The notes: generated by a model from the letters alone, not told the origin. A DNA stretch of 64,000 nt from Sandarakinorhabdus glacialis (GCF_014643455.1 NZ_BMJM01000002.1:354437-418436), one strand, 5' to 3'; shown: positions 41,953-51,721, counted from the stretch's first letter. A program made the numbers and translations.

Positions 41953-42423
41953 TCAGCGCTTCGCCAGCCGCGTCAACGCGTCACCGTCGACCCGCATGCC
42001 CGTCCACTCATCCTGCGACCGCGCACCGAGTGCATGATAAAAGCCGATCGCCGGCGCGTTCCAGTCGAGCACCTGCCATTCGAACCGCGCATAACCCCGG
42101 TCCATCGCCACGCCAGCCAGGTGCACCAGCAACGACTTGCCCACGCCCAAACCGCGCGCCGAAGGCCGCACGAACAGGTCCTCGAGATACAGCCCAGCCC
42201 TGCCCTCCCAAGTCGAAAACGACGGAAAGAACAACGCCATCCCCACCGCGGCGCCGTCCACTTCGGCAATCACCGCCTCCGCAACCGGCCGCGCCCCGAA
42301 TAGCGCCGCATGCAGGTCACTCTCCCCGGCCTTCACCGCATCCGGTTCACGCTCATATTCGGCAAGCTCGCGGACAAGCTGCAAGATCGTCGGGACATCG
42401 GCGGGGGCTGCGGTACGGATCAT
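41953..42423 (-). CDS. GNAT-family N-acetyltransferase
   Basis: A 156-residue protein beginning MIRTAAPADVPTILQLVREL. The acetyl-CoA loop is seen in LFVRPSARGLGVGKSLLVHL (Q/RxxGxG/A type), and the end WQVLDWNAPAIGFYHALGA is typical of diamine/spermidine acetyltransferase-like GNATs. The substrate is not determined. It stands alone between ispG and sdhC. Confidence 0.88.
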   Translation of the reverse strand: MIRTAAPADVPTILQLVRELAEYEREPDAVKAGESDLHAALFGARPVAEAVIAEVDGAAVGMALFFPSFSTWEGRAGLYLEDLFVRPSARGLGVGKSLLVHLAGVAMDRGYARFEWQVLDWNAPAIGFYHALGARSQDEWTGMRVDGDALTRLAKR

Positions 42424-42501
42424 GCGCGCAATGAGCATCCGCCCCGCCGAAAAGCAATCACCGACATTACGCCCTTCAAGATTAGGACGGCGCTTTCCTT
42501 C

Positions 42502-43635
42502 CTACTCCGCCGCAATTGCCGCCAACTCGGCCGCAGCCTTGACCGCATCGAGCTCCGCCGCCTTCTTCTCGACCAGCATCACGATATGATCGACCATCTT
42601 CTCACTCTCGATCACGTGATCGGTAATCCCCGACAAAAACACCATGTGCCGGCCATTTCCGCCCCCGGTCAGCCCGATATCCGTCTCGCGCGCCTCGCCC
42701 GGCCCATTGACCACGCACCCCAGCACCGACAGCGACAGCGGCGTCGTGATATGCGCCAGCCGCGTCTCGAGCGTCTCGACGACCTTGACCACATCAAACC
42801 CCTGCCGCGCACAGCTCGGGCAAGACACCACCCGCACACCCCGCGCCCGGATCCCGAGCGATTTCAGCAGATGATAGCCGACCTTGACCTCCTCCACCGG
42901 ATCCGCCGACAGCGAAACCCGGATCGTATCGCCGATCCCGGACCACAGCAGCATGCCCAGCCCGATCGACGACTTCACCGTGCCGCCCTGCAACCCGCCC
43001 GCCTCGGTAATCCCCAGGTGCAGCGGATAATCGCAAACCTCGGCCAGGCCATTATACGCCGCCACCGCCAGGAACACGTCCGACGCCTTCACCGAGATCT
43101 TGAACTCGTGAAAATCCTCGTCCTGCAGCATTTTCATATGCTCGAGCGCGCTCTCGACCAGCGCCTCAGGGCAAGGTTCGCCGTATTTCTCGAGCAAATG
43201 CTTTTCCAGGGACCCGGCATTCACCCCGATCCGGATCGAACAGCCGTTATTCTTCGCCGCGCTGACGATCTCCTTCACCCGCACCTGCGACCCGATATTG
43301 CCCGGGTTGATCCGCAAACAAGCCGCCCCCGCATCCGCCGCCTCGAGTCCGCGCTTATAATGGAAATGGATATCCGCCACGATCGGCACATTCACCGCTC
43401 GCACGATGGTCTTCAACGCCGCCGTCGACTCCACATCGGGGCACGACACCCGCACGATATCGGCGCCGACTTCCTCGCAACGCCGGATCTGGTCGATCGT
43501 CGCAATCGGGTCGGACGTCAGCGTGTTGGTCATCGTCTGCACGGCAATCGGCGCGTCGCCACCGACCGGCACCTTGCCGACCATGATCTGCCGGGATTTG
43601 CGGCGCGAAATATCACGCCAGGGTCGAACGCTCAT
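42502..43635 (-). CDS. ispG: 4-hydroxy-3-methylbut-2-en-1-yl diphosphate synthase
   Basis: Fe-S enzyme of the MEP isoprenoid pathway. The 377-residue protein begins [20 protein letters not shown] and has a TIM-barrel half ([41 protein letters not shown]) and the C-terminal cluster cysteines in [12 protein letters not shown] and [13 protein letters not shown]. Its start overlaps the stop of the DUF4126 gene by four bases. Confidence 0.97.
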   Translation of the reverse strand: MSVRPWRDISRRKSRQIMVGKVPVGGDAPIAVQTMTNTLTSDPIATIDQIRRCEEVGADIVRVSCPDVESTAALKTIVRAVNVPIVADIHFHYKRGLEAADAGAACLRINPGNIGSQVRVKEIVSAAKNNGCSIRIGVNAGSLEKHLLEKYGEPCPEALVESALEHMKMLQDEDFHEFKISVKASDVFLAVAAYNGLAEVCDYPLHLGITEAGGLQGGTVKSSIGLGMLLWSGIGDTIRVSLSADPVEEVKVGYHLLKSLGIRARGVRVVSCPSCARQGFDVVKVVETLETRLAHITTPLSLSVLGCVVNGPGEARETDIGLTGGGNGRHMVFLSGITDHVIESEKMVDHIVMLVEKKAAELDAVKAAAELAAIAAE

Positions 43636-44297
43636 GCACGGCTCCTGATATTGCCGCCGCTATACAGCCGGCGCCGCAATGCTCCAAGCCACGTTACGAC
43701 GCCCCCCAAACGCCGCCACTTGCGCCACACCGGCCCGATCACCCGCACCGTCCACCAGATCAGCAAGCCGGTCACCGCCAGCAACACCGCCGCCAGCGCC
43801 GCCGCCCAATCCGGATGCGCGAACACCAGCCACAGCCCGCCCGCCGTCGCCCCGTCCTCGGCCACCGATGCCATCACATTGCTCACCGGTTCGGGCGACC
43901 CGTTGATCACCGCCCGTGTTCCCGCCTTCGCCGTATGCGCCGCCAGCGCAGCCCCGCCGCCGAGCAACACCGTCACCACCGCCAGCACGCCATCGTCGGG
44001 CGACACCACCGCCATCGCCAGCAGGGCACCGCCCACCGGCCGCACCAGCGTATGCACCGCATCCCAGGCACTATCCAGCCACGCCACCTTGTCCGCCAGG
44101 AACTCCGCCAACGTGCCGGTTGCGGCAATCCCCAGCACCCACCAGTTGCCGAGCACTTCAAGCCCCGCCAACTCCCCTGGCAGCCCGAACGGCCCGAACC
44201 GCACCGCCAGCCCCGCCGCCAGCACCGCCGCATACAGCCGCCAACCCGCCAGTAAGCTCAGGCTGGCAGCAATTCCGATGATTTCGACTGCGGTCAT
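43632..44297 (-). CDS. DUF4126 membrane protein
   Basis: A 221-residue protein with several hydrophobic helices. Family-like features are [42 protein letters not shown] text (seen as [18 protein letters not shown]), and [24 protein letters not shown]4126 has no known function. It overlaps ispG by four bases and is divergent from the NUDIX gene. Confidence 0.82.
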   Translation of the reverse strand: MTAVEIIGIAASLSLLAGWRLYAAVLAAGLAVRFGPFGLPGELAGLEVLGNWWVLGIAATGTLAEFLADKVAWLDSAWDAVHTLVRPVGGALLAMAVVSPDDGVLAVVTVLLGGGAALAAHTAKAGTRAVINGSPEPVSNVMASVAEDGATAGGLWLVFAHPDWAAALAAVLLAVTGLLIWWTVRVIGPVWRKWRRLGGVVTWLGALRRRLYSGGNIRSRA

Positions 44298-44373
44298 TGC
44301 GCCAGCATCACACAATCGCTCCCCCTTATCCAGAGAGTGTGCAGTCTCGCCCCGCCGTGCCTATAACCCGGCA

Positions 44374-45165
44374 ATGACCAGCATCCCCGCCGCCACCGTC
44401 CTCCTGCTCCGCGATTCGGCCTCCGGCCCCGAAGTCCTCATGGTCAAGCGCGGCGAAAACCTCGCCTTCGCCGGCGGTGCGATGGTCTTTCCCGGCGGCC
44501 GCGTCGATCCCGCCGATATCGTCACCGCCCGCAGCCCCGACCTTGCGCTCAATTTCGACAGTCTCGACGACATCGACGCCGCCGCGCGCGTCGCCTGCGC
44601 CCGCGAAGCCCTTGAAGAAACCGGCGTCCTGCTCACCATCGGCGAGCCCGCCGACCCGATCGCCCTCGCCCACGCCCGCGCGCAACTCGCCGCAGGTCCC
44701 GACGCCGACGAGGCCGCCACCTTCGCCGCGATGATCGCCGCGCTCGGCCACCGCGTCGACGCCGAACGCTTCATCCCCTTCGCCCGCTGGGAGCCACCCG
44801 CCGCCGCGCCAATCAAGCGCCGCTTCGACACGCATTTCTACGTCGCGGATGCCGGCAACACCGCCAGCGCCCACATCTCGCCCGACGGCAACGAAGCCGT
44901 CGCCATCCACTGGACGACCGCCGCCGCCGCACTCGCCGCCGAAGCCGCCGGCAACACGGCGCTGGTTTTCCCGACCAAGTGCAACCTGCAACGCCTCGCC
45001 CAGTACGATAGCGTCGCCGCCATCCTCACCGCAGCCGCCGCCCGCCCCGCCCCGTTCATCCAGCCCGAAATCGTCGACCGCGAAGGCGTCATGTGGCTGA
45101 CCATCCCGCTCGGCTGCGACTATCCGATCACCGAGGACCGCCTCGAAAACCTGCGCCGCGAATAA
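44374..45165 (+). CDS. NUDIX hydrolase (NUDT19-like)
   Basis: A 263-residue protein from ATG at 44374, starting MTSIPAATVLLLRDSASGPE. The Nudix signature is split by an insertion: MVFPGGRVDPAD, then CAREALEETGVLL with the REALEE core that binds the metal. Such an interrupted box and length are typical of the NUDT19/CoA-diphosphatase-like group, but the substrate is not established. The frame is open far upstream (from 42310), which is only the antisense of ispG and DUF4126. Confidence 0.88.
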   Translation: MTSIPAATVLLLRDSASGPEVLMVKRGENLAFAGGAMVFPGGRVDPADIVTARSPDLALNFDSLDDIDAAARVACAREALEETGVLLTIGEPADPIALAHARAQLAAGPDADEAATFAAMIAALGHRVDAERFIPFARWEPPAAAPIKRRFDTHFYVADAGNTASAHISPDGNEAVAIHWTTAAAALAAEAAGNTALVFPTKCNLQRLAQYDSVAAILTAAAARPAPFIQPEIVDREGVMWLTIPLGCDYPITEDRLENLRRE

Positions 45166-45262
45166 TCAAGGCCGTCCCCCCACGACTCCGTCCCGACTTT
45201 ATCCGAGTGATTGCAGCGCTTGCCGCCGTAGTGCATCCGACCGACCAATAAGGGACCGTTCC

Positions 45263-45568
45263 ATGCGCATCATCCTCGCCATCGCCGCGACCTTCGCCAT
45301 TGCCACCGCGACCGGCAGCGTGGCCTTCTACGCCGCCAACGCGCAAACCCCGCCTGCCCCAGCCGCGCCTCCCAGCTATGGCGATGCCATGGCCAAGCTG
45401 AAAGCTGCCGACATCAACACCGACGGCAAATGGGACAAGCCCGAATGGCTCGCCGCCGGCCGCCGCGACCGCGGCTTCGATTTCATCGACACCGACAAGG
45501 ACGGCTTCGTCACCGAAGAAGAACTCAAGGCCGGCATGGACAAAATGGCCGCCCGCCGCCCGGGCTGA
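45263..45568 (+). CDS. Exported EF-hand protein
   Basis: A 101-residue protein with a signal peptide (ILAIAATFAIATATGSVAFY, cleavage near NAQ) and two EF-hand loops: DINTDGKWDKPEW and DTDKDGFVTEEEL, both with Asp/Asn at positions 1, 3 and 5. It probably binds calcium in the periplasm; no partner is visible. It is flanked by the NUDIX gene and the convergent ThDP enzyme. Confidence 0.85.
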   Translation: MRIILAIAATFAIATATGSVAFYAANAQTPPAPAAPPSYGDAMAKLKAADINTDGKWDKPEWLAAGRRDRGFDFIDTDKDGFVTEEELKAGMDKMAARRPG

Positions 45569-45596
45569 TCCCGGCGGCTCCAGGTTCGCGCAATAC

Positions 45597-47243
45597 TTAA
45601 AGCCCCCCGCTCAACGCCTTGATCTCATGGTTTAATATCCGGTCGTTGTCCGAATAGTCCACCGGACAATCGATCAACTGCACCCCCTTCGCCGCCAGGC
45701 ATTCCGCCAGCAGCCCCGGCAGCATCGCCGCACTCGTCACCCGATGCCCCGCCGCCCCATAGCTCTCCGCGTATTTCACGAAATCCGGGTTGCCGTAACT
45801 CAGCCCCCAATCCTCGAACCCCATGATCGCCTGCTTCCAGCGGATCATCCCATAGCTGTTGTCGTTGAGCACCAGCACGGTCAGGTTCAGCCCCAGCCGC
45901 ACCGCCGTCTCCATCTCCTGGCTGTTCATCATGAACCCGCCATCGCCGCAGATCGCCATCACCTTGCGCTCGGGATAGACCATCGCCGAAGCCATCGCGC
46001 TCGGCAGCCCCGCCCCCATCGACGCCAGCGCATTGTCGAGCAGCACCGTATTCGCCTGATGCGCCATGTAGTTACGCGCAAACCAGATCTTGTAGATCCC
46101 GTTATCGAGCGCAATGATCCCGTCATCAGGCATCACTTTCCGCACCTGGTCGACCAGATATTGCGGATAGATCGGCCACCGCATATCCCCCACAGCCGCC
46201 TCGCGGTGCGCCACCTCCGCCGCCCGCGCCGCCAGCATCCCCGAGCACGCCCAATGGGCCTGCGGCGTGACTGCCTCGCTCATCTGCCACACCGCATTGG
46301 CAATATCGCCGATCACCTCCACCTGCGGAAAATACACGGGGTCCACTTCCGCCGTCCGGTTCGACACGTGAACGACCATCGCACCCCCCGTCTTCATGAA
46401 GAACGGCGGCTTCTCGATCACATCATGCCCGATATTGACGATCACATCCGCCTTGCCGATCGCCGCATGGACGAAATCCCCCGACGACAGCGCCGCACAG
46501 CCGACGAACTTCGGATGCCGCTCGTCGATGACCCCCTTGCCCAGCTGCGTCGTCAGGAACGGTATCCCGGTCTTGTCGATCAACCGCTCGAGCATCCGCG
46601 ACGTCATCGTCCGGTTCGCCCCCGCCCCGAACACGAAAATCGGCGCCCGCGCGCTCTCGATAACCCGCACCGCCTCGGCGATCGCTTTGCCGTCGGGCAC
46701 TGGCCGCCGCACGAAACTCGGCGGGATCGGCACTGAATCCGCGTCGTCCGAAGCAATATCCTCCGGCAATTCAAGGTGCGTCGCCCCCGGCTTCTCCTCC
46801 TGCGCCAACCGTATCGCCTCGCGCACCCGAGCCGGAATATTGTCCGCACTCGCCAGCTGGTGGGTAAACTTGGTAATCGGCCGCATCATGTCGACCACGT
46901 CCAGTATCTGGAACCGGCCCTGCTTCGATCGCTTGATCGGCTTCTGCCCGGTAATCATCAGCATCGGCATTCCGCCCAGATTGGCATAGGCCGCCGCCGT
47001 CACCAGGTTGGTCGCCCCCGGCCCCAGCGTCGCCAGGCACACGCCCGCCTTGCCGGTATGCCGCCCATAAGTTGCCGCCATGAACCCGGCGCCCTGCTCG
47101 TGCCGCGTCAAGATCAGCTTGATCGAGACCGACCGCGACAGGCTGTCGAGAAAGTCGAGGTTCTCCTCCCCCGGCACACCGAACACATATTCGACGCCCT
47201 CGCCCTCGAGGCATTGCACCAGCAGATCCGAGGCCTTGGTCAT
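45597..47243 (-). CDS. Acetolactate synthase-like ThDP enzyme
   Basis: A 548-residue ThDP-dependent enzyme of the acetolactate synthase family. The activating Glu is in ILTRHEQGAGFMA, the substrate region GVCLATLGPGATNL follows, and the ThDP motif runs AICGDGGFMMNSQEME to NDNSYGMIRWKQ. The C-terminal end DCPVDYSDNDRIL is typical of catabolic, FAD-independent AlsS-like proteins. No small regulatory subunit gene is adjacent. The true substrate is uncertain. Confidence 0.88.
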   Translation of the reverse strand: MTKASDLLVQCLEGEGVEYVFGVPGEENLDFLDSLSRSVSIKLILTRHEQGAGFMAATYGRHTGKAGVCLATLGPGATNLVTAAAYANLGGMPMLMITGQKPIKRSKQGRFQILDVVDMMRPITKFTHQLASADNIPARVREAIRLAQEEKPGATHLELPEDIASDDADSVPIPPSFVRRPVPDGKAIAEAVRVIESARAPIFVFGAGANRTMTSRMLERLIDKTGIPFLTTQLGKGVIDERHPKFVGCAALSSGDFVHAAIGKADVIVNIGHDVIEKPPFFMKTGGAMVVHVSNRTAEVDPVYFPQVEVIGDIANAVWQMSEAVTPQAHWACSGMLAARAAEVAHREAAVGDMRWPIYPQYLVDQVRKVMPDDGIIALDNGIYKIWFARNYMAHQANTVLLDNALASMGAGLPSAMASAMVYPERKVMAICGDGGFMMNSQEMETAVRLGLNLTVLVLNDNSYGMIRWKQAIMGFEDWGLSYGNPDFVKYAESYGAAGHRVTSAAMLPGLLAECLAAKGVQLIDCPVDYSDNDRILNHEIKALSGGL

Positions 47244-47301
47244 TCGCGCTGCATCCCGCCCAACCGGTCACCACAGTGCCGACCGGCAACCGTAAACGCA
47301 A

Positions 47302-47619
47302 TCAACCGTCGAGTTTCGCCTTCACGCCATCGGCCCATTTCTCGCCGGCATCGCCGCCCCACAGCAGCCACGCCACATACCCGGCCGAAGGGTCGTCGTT
47401 GTCGCCCCACTCGTGAGCCTTGGCGTCCTTGTCGACGACGTGCCGCTTGAAATAGCTGCTGATCGCGGCAATGTCCGCGTCGCTGCATTCCCGCCGCGCC
47501 TTCAACTGCTCGGCGCGCTTCACCCCGACATCGGTCCCGCCGCGCTTGAACTTCGCCCGCAGTTCGAGCCCGAGCGCCGCCGCATCGGCGACCGCCTTGG
47601 GCGGCACATGGCCCGCCAT
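47302..47619 (-). CDS. Conserved hypothetical protein (SYFKRH/WLLWGGD type)
   Basis: A 105-residue soluble protein with blocks LRAKFKRGGTDVGVKRAEQL, ISSYFKRHVVDK and PSAGYVAWLLWGGDAGEKWA. Proteins with these blocks occur in phages and bacteria without known function. Its ATG follows the TAG of the HVA1 gene directly, so the pair is coupled. Confidence 0.75.
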   Translation of the reverse strand: MAGHVPPKAVADAAALGLELRAKFKRGGTDVGVKRAEQLKARRECSDADIAAISSYFKRHVVDKDAKAHEWGDNDDPSAGYVAWLLWGGDAGEKWADGVKAKLDG

Positions 47620-47832
47620 CTACTTCGCCTTCTTCAGCGAACCCGGCTTGTGGATCGCCTCGCCGCCCTTCTCGGACTTGACCACATATTGCGGCTCCTC
47701 CTTCGAAGCCTTGGCAACATGGCCCTTAACCTTCGCCTCGCCGGTGATCTTCCTGACCACCTTGCCCTTCGAATGCCCTCCCGACGAATCCCATTCGACC
47801 GCGTCGCCGGCCTTCAGATCCTTGCCTGCCAT
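47620..47832 (-). CDS. DUF2945/HVA1 Tudor-like small protein
   Basis: A 70-residue basic protein: GDAVEWDSSGGHSKGKVVRK, QYVVKSEKGGEAIHKPGSL. This matches the hypervirulence-associated (HVA1) Tudor-like domain, formerly DUF2945, function unclear. It directly precedes the 105-residue gene on the same strand. Confidence 0.85.
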   Translation of the reverse strand: MAGKDLKAGDAVEWDSSGGHSKGKVVRKITGEAKVKGHVAKASKEEPQYVVKSEKGGEAIHKPGSLKKAK

Positions 47833-47895
47833 CGTGCGCTCTCCTTCGAGCCCACAATCCAGATCGCAAACCCCGAGTTCCCGCGGCGAAACGCC

Positions 47896-48681
47896 CTACT
47901 GCATATACCAGCCGTGCGAGACGACGATTGACTGCCCCGTCAGCGCATTCGTCGGGAACCCGGCCAGGAACACCGCCGTCCGCGCCACGTCGTCGACCGT
48001 CGTAAACTCTCCATCGACGGTTTCCTTGAGCATCACCGTCTTGATGACATCATCCTCGCTCAGCCCGAGCGCCTTGGCCTGCTCGGGAATCTGCTTGTCA
48101 ACCAATGGCGTCCGCACAAACCCCGGGCAGATCACATTCGCCCGCACGCCGTGCTTGGCGCCTTCCTTGGCGACGACCTTGCACAGCCCGATCAGGCCGT
48201 GCTTCGCCGTCACATAAGCCGACTTCAGCACCGAAGCCTCTTTCGAATGCACCGATCCCATATAGATGATGCTGCCACCGCGTCCCTGCGCATACATGTG
48301 CTTGATGCACGCCCTGGTCGTCAAAAACGCCCCGTCGAGGTGGATCGCCAGCATCTTCTGCCAGTCGCAAAACGCGTAGTCCTCGATCGGTGCAACGATC
48401 TGGATCCCGGCATTCGACACCAGGATATCGATCCCGCCGAACTTTGCCGCCACTGCCGCAATCCCTGCATCGACCTCGGCTTCGCTGGTGACATTCATCG
48501 CCACCCCCATCGCCCGCTCGCCCGTCGGATCGAACTCGAGCGCCGTGGCATTGGCTCCCTCGATGTTCAAATCGGCAATCGCCACCTTCGCCCCCTCAGC
48601 CAGGAACTGCCTGGCAATATCCTTGCCAATCCCACTCGCCGCCCCGGTAACAACCGCAACCTTGTCCCGCAAAATCATCAC
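47896..48681 (-). CDS. 3-hydroxybutyrate dehydrogenase (SDR family)
   Basis: NAD-dependent oxidation of 3-hydroxybutyrate to acetoacetate. The 261-residue short-chain dehydrogenase has the TGAASGIG motif, LVSNAGIQ, the catalytic Ser-Tyr-Lys set in [10 protein letters not shown] and [10 protein letters not shown], and the characteristic C-terminal end GWYMQ. The neighbouring patatin-like gene upstream on the same strand is a common partner of this enzyme in polyhydroxyalkanoate/lipid turnover. The second ATG may be the actual start. Confidence 0.9.
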   Translation of the reverse strand: MMILRDKVAVVTGAASGIGKDIARQFLAEGAKVAIADLNIEGANATALEFDPTGERAMGVAMNVTSEAEVDAGIAAVAAKFGGIDILVSNAGIQIVAPIEDYAFCDWQKMLAIHLDGAFLTTRACIKHMYAQGRGGSIIYMGSVHSKEASVLKSAYVTAKHGLIGLCKVVAKEGAKHGVRANVICPGFVRTPLVDKQIPEQAKALGLSEDDVIKTVMLKETVDGEFTTVDDVARTAVFLAGFPTNALTGQSIVVSHGWYMQ

Positions 48682-48705
48682 AAATCCTTTTGTCTTCTAT
48701 CTTCC

Positions 48706-48734
48706 GTCACCCCGGCGAAGGCCGGGGCCCATCT
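48706..48734. repeat. Intergenic palindromic repeat, CCCCGGCGAAGGCCGGGG type
   Basis: GTCACCCCGGCGAAGGCCGG followed by GGCCCATCT. Perfect CCCCGGC/GCCGGGG stem. It lies between the dehydrogenase and patatin genes, followed by a C-rich, gene-free stretch to 48816. Confidence 0.7.
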
Positions 48735-48816
48735 CCCACCCTTCCCGAGAAACACCACCACTCCACACTCACAACCCCATAAAAACGCACCACCCACACC
48801 CCCGCCCCTAGATAAC

Positions 48817-49957
48817 TCAAATTTCACCCCCACTCCCCCGCGCCCCCAAATCCTCCCGCGTCAAATCATACACCACAGTCCCCATCTGCATCGGTTGGCT
48901 CAGCCACCCCGCATCATGGATCGTCTGTTCGACATCCGCCCGCCCCGAAAGCCAATGCTCCGCCATCGTCGCCCGGCTGAATTCATAATCCTTGGCCTGC
49001 CCCTCCCAGGCCTTGTCGCGATAGATCAGCTGCGCCACCGCCACCCGGTTCTCGCGCGCCACCTCGGCCAGCAACCGCACTTCCTCGGTATCGCGCAATT
49101 CCGCCGGCAATTTCGCCACCAGCGCATGAAACGCCGTCCGCGCCCGGTTCAGCTTCAGATTGGCGTCGGTATTCTGCCGCGTCCGGCTCGAAAAGCGGAT
49201 ATCCTTGACCCGCTCCTCGGCCTCCGAAATCGTTTGCGGCATCGGGCCACGGGCTGGAAACAGATCGACCTGGAAGATCATCAGGTCGCTGTCGTTCTCG
49301 ATCTCGAGCACATAATCGAGCGGCGTGTTCGAAACCAGGCCGCCATCCCACCAATATTCGCCGTCTATCTCGATCGGCGGAAACCCCGGCGGCAGCGCTC
49401 CCGACGCCATGATATGCTCGGGCCCGATCCGGTCGGTCCGCGTGTCGAAATAGCGGAAATTGCCGGTCTCGACATTCACCGCTCCCACCGACAGCCGTAC
49501 CGGACCATTGTTGAGCAGGTCCCAGTCAACCAGCCGTTCCAGCGTCGCGCGCAGCGGCGCCGTGTCGTAATACCCCAATGGCCCCTTCAGCCACGGCACC
49601 ACCGGCGGCCACATCGGCTTGAAAAACCCCGGCGCTCCTTGCGACATCGTCATCGCCGCCGCCACCTGGTTCCATTGCCGGCGCACTCCGTCACCCAGCT
49701 CGGGTGCCGCCGCCGTCACCCCCGATGTCACCAACTTCCAGAACTCGGTCAATCGCGGCACCCGCAGTTCGGGCGCATTGCCCGCGATCAGCGCCGCATT
49801 GATCGCTCCAATCGAAATTCCCGCCACCCAGTCCGGGCAGTTCGGCTTCCTGCAAGGCCTCGAATACCCCCGCCTGGTAGCTGCCCAACGCGCCGCCACC
49901 CTGCAGCACCAGCACGCGGTGGGCATGAACGGCATGGTCCTGGTCAAGTTTCGACAT
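48817..49957 (-). pseudogene. Patatin-like phospholipase, frameshifted near the active site
   Basis: The N-terminal part is read from ATG at 49957 (HRVLVLQGGGALGSYQAGVF, EALQEAELP); the rest continues in another frame with DWVAGISIGAINAALIAGN, which holds the nucleophile Ser (GISIG), and with the catalytic Asp in WWDGGLVSNTPLDYVL. A C-terminal DUF3734-like extension follows. The switch lies at 49833-49837, where CTGCCCGGACTGG has one base too many. As written the catalytic Ser is lost. It could be a true mutation or a sequencing error. The intact protein would be about 379 residues. Confidence 0.85.
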
Positions 49958-50023
49958 TGGCTGCTCCCGCATCTCGCAAGCGCAGCATTAGCCCATCGCG
50001 GTCCTCAGCAACAGGCCGGCGTC

Positions 50024-50335
50024 CTATTTCGGGAACAGCAACGTCACCACGAAGCGTCCCGCAAACCCGTGCGCCGAGCCCTCGTTGCTAACGACATAAG
50101 ATCGCAAGACGCCACCGGATTGGACAAGTTTCAACGCCAGCGCCGAGGCATCGGCGGCGGCGGGGCTAGCAGCGGGTATCGCAGCGCTGGCCCCGGCTGT
50201 CGTCGCCTCCTGCGCCGCGGCGGGGACCGCTGTCACCAGTGCGCCCGCCGAATCGCCAAAAGAAGCCGCTTCGCCATCATGTAAAGCCCCGGTCGTTCGT
50301 TCCGCAGGCAACATGACAGTTTTCAGGCGCGGCAA
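50024..50335 (-). CDS. Hypothetical Ala-rich protein
   Basis: A 103-codon frame (TTG start; an internal ATG at 50314 would give 96 residues). It is rich in Ala in the middle and ends SGGVLRSYVVSNEGSAHGFA then GRFVVTLLFPK. No signal peptide or known domain is recognised. The frame fills the gap between the patatin and FKBP genes on the same strand and has no competing frame, but coding status is uncertain. Confidence 0.35.
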   Translation of the reverse strand: MPRLKTVMLPAERTTGALHDGEAASFGDSAGALVTAVPAAAQEATTAGASAAIPAASPAAADASALALKLVQSGGVLRSYVVSNEGSAHGFAGRFVVTLLFPK

Positions 50336-50355
50336 TCACCTGAATTCGGGCGATC

Positions 50356-50787
50356 CTATTCGGTCTTCAGCAGTTCTACATCAAAGATCAGCGTCGCGCC
50401 CGGCGGAATATCGCCGCCGGCGCCGCGCTCGCCATAGCCCGCCGAAGCCGGGATGATCAGCGTGCGCTTGCCACCGACTTTCATGCCGGCAACGCCATCG
50501 TCCCAGCCCTGGATAACCCGGCCACCACCGAGCGGAAACGCAAACGGATCGCCGCGATCGAGCGACGAATCGAACTTCTTGCCGCGATTGCCCTTGGCGC
50601 CTTCGCTGAACAGCCAGCCGGTGTAATGCACCGTTACATACTGGCCGGGCATCGCCTCGGCGCCCTTGCCGACCTTGGTATCGATCACGCTGACGCCGCT
50701 CGGCAGCATGACCGGCGCGGGCGCTGCATCGCTGGCGGTGGCTGCGACAACGGCTGCCGCGGCAACCAGGGGTATGATGGGATTCAA
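50356..50787 (-). CDS. FKBP-type peptidyl-prolyl isomerase
   Basis: Folding catalyst acting on Xaa-Pro bonds, probably exported. From TTG at 50787, 143 residues: an N-terminal hydrophobic signal (IIPLVAAAAVVAATA), then the FKBP domain with VTVHYTGWLFSEG, KKFDSSLDRGDPFAFPLGGG, VIQGWDDGVAGMKVGGKR and the end ATLIFDVELLK. AGGAG lies 7 bases before the TTG, which decides the start. The frame remains open upstream into the dienelactone hydrolase gene, so a read-through fusion is formally possible. Confidence 0.85.
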   Translation of the reverse strand: MNPIIPLVAAAAVVAATASDAAPAPVMLPSGVSVIDTKVGKGAEAMPGQYVTVHYTGWLFSEGAKGNRGKKFDSSLDRGDPFAFPLGGGRVIQGWDDGVAGMKVGGKRTLIIPASAGYGERGAGGDIPPGATLIFDVELLKTE

Positions 50788-51578
50788 CTCGTCTCTCCTG
50801 TCGTCCGGCAAACCGAGCCGGCGCTTGAAAAATGCAATAGTCGCAGTTTCGGCTTCTTTACCAGGGCCGGTGTCCGGAAGATGAATGGTCAGCACCGAAT
50901 GCGGCGCCATCCCCGTCCCCGGCCGCGCGTCCTTGTCCTCGAGCTCGATCTCCTCGAAACGCGCGCCGAACTCTCGGGCGTAGCGCGCGAACCGCGCATC
51001 GGGCACAAAGCTGTCGGACTTGAACCGCAGCCCGAGCAAGCTCAAATCCTCGCTTTCGAACCGCGCCCGCGCGCACGAGATCTCGGCCGGTGACACATCG
51101 ATCTCGCCGCGCTTGCCGCCCCGCAGCGGCAGCGACGGCTGCGACAGCACCGGCGCAATCACGCTCGGCTCGGTCATCATCGCCAGCGCAAAGCCGCCGG
51201 TGAAACACATGCCGATCGCCCCGACCCCCGGCCCGCCGCACTCGGCATGGGCATGCCGCGCCAACGCCCGCAACCAATCGACGATCGGCTCGACTTGCCG
51301 CCGCTCCAGGTATGAAACTCGCGCCGCACACAGATATTGAGCGCGATCTGCTGGACCGCATACCCCTTGCTCATCGGCTTGCCCGGCGTCCCGAACAGGC
51401 TCGGCATGAACACCGTCATCCCCGCCGCCACCAGCCGGTCGGCAAAATCGACCACCAGCGGATGCAGCCCCGGCACTTCATGAATGACGATCACCGCCGG
51501 CCCGGTCCCGCGCCGATATACCGGCCGCGTATAAGGATCGGCGGTAAAATTACTTAGCGCATAGTCCGCCAGCGACAT
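50788..51578 (-). pseudogene. Dienelactone hydrolase family protein, frameshifted
   Basis: From ATG at 51578 (AAGGAGG upstream) the first frame gives MSLADYALSNFTADPYTRPV, GPAVIVIHEVPGLHPLV and ends WSGGKSS before going out of frame. The continuation in the FKBP frame has PIVDWLRALARHA, the nucleophile-elbow type GAIGMCFTGGFALAMM (Cys as nucleophile) and SVLTIHLPDTGPGK. One base is missing at about 51288, where AGCCG stands for an expected AGCCCG. No stop separates this frame from the FKBP gene; a TGA overlapping its TTG exists in another frame. Confidence 0.8.
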
Positions 51579-51645
51579 CACAGCCTCCTTATGACGGCCT
51601 GACCCTATAGCCCGGCTACAAGGCGTACAACATGCGAAAAGGAAG

Positions 51646-51721
51646 TGGTGGGCCCAGCGGGATTCGAACCCGCGACCTAGCGCTTAAAAGGCGCGCGCTC
51701 TACCGATTGAGCTATGGGCCC
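51646..51721 (-). tRNA. tRNA-Lys (UUU)
   Basis: Minus-strand cloverleaf of 76 nt including encoded CCA: acceptor GGGCCCA/TGGGCCC, D-arm AGCTCAATCGGTAGAGC, anticodon loop CTTTTAA (UUU), T-arm GCGGGTTCGAATCCCGC. It follows folK by a few bases on the same strand. Confidence 0.97.

Noticed and set aside
42310..45165. A 951-codon open frame on the plus strand
   Set aside because: It is antisense to ispG and DUF4126 for most of its length; only the last 263 codons, from ATG at 44374, form a recognisable NUDIX protein.
49833..51290. Programmed ribosomal frameshifting in the patatin or hydrolase genes
   Set aside because: No typical slippery heptamer or downstream structure was evident, and the two shifts are in opposite directions in ordinary enzyme genes; mutation or error is simpler.
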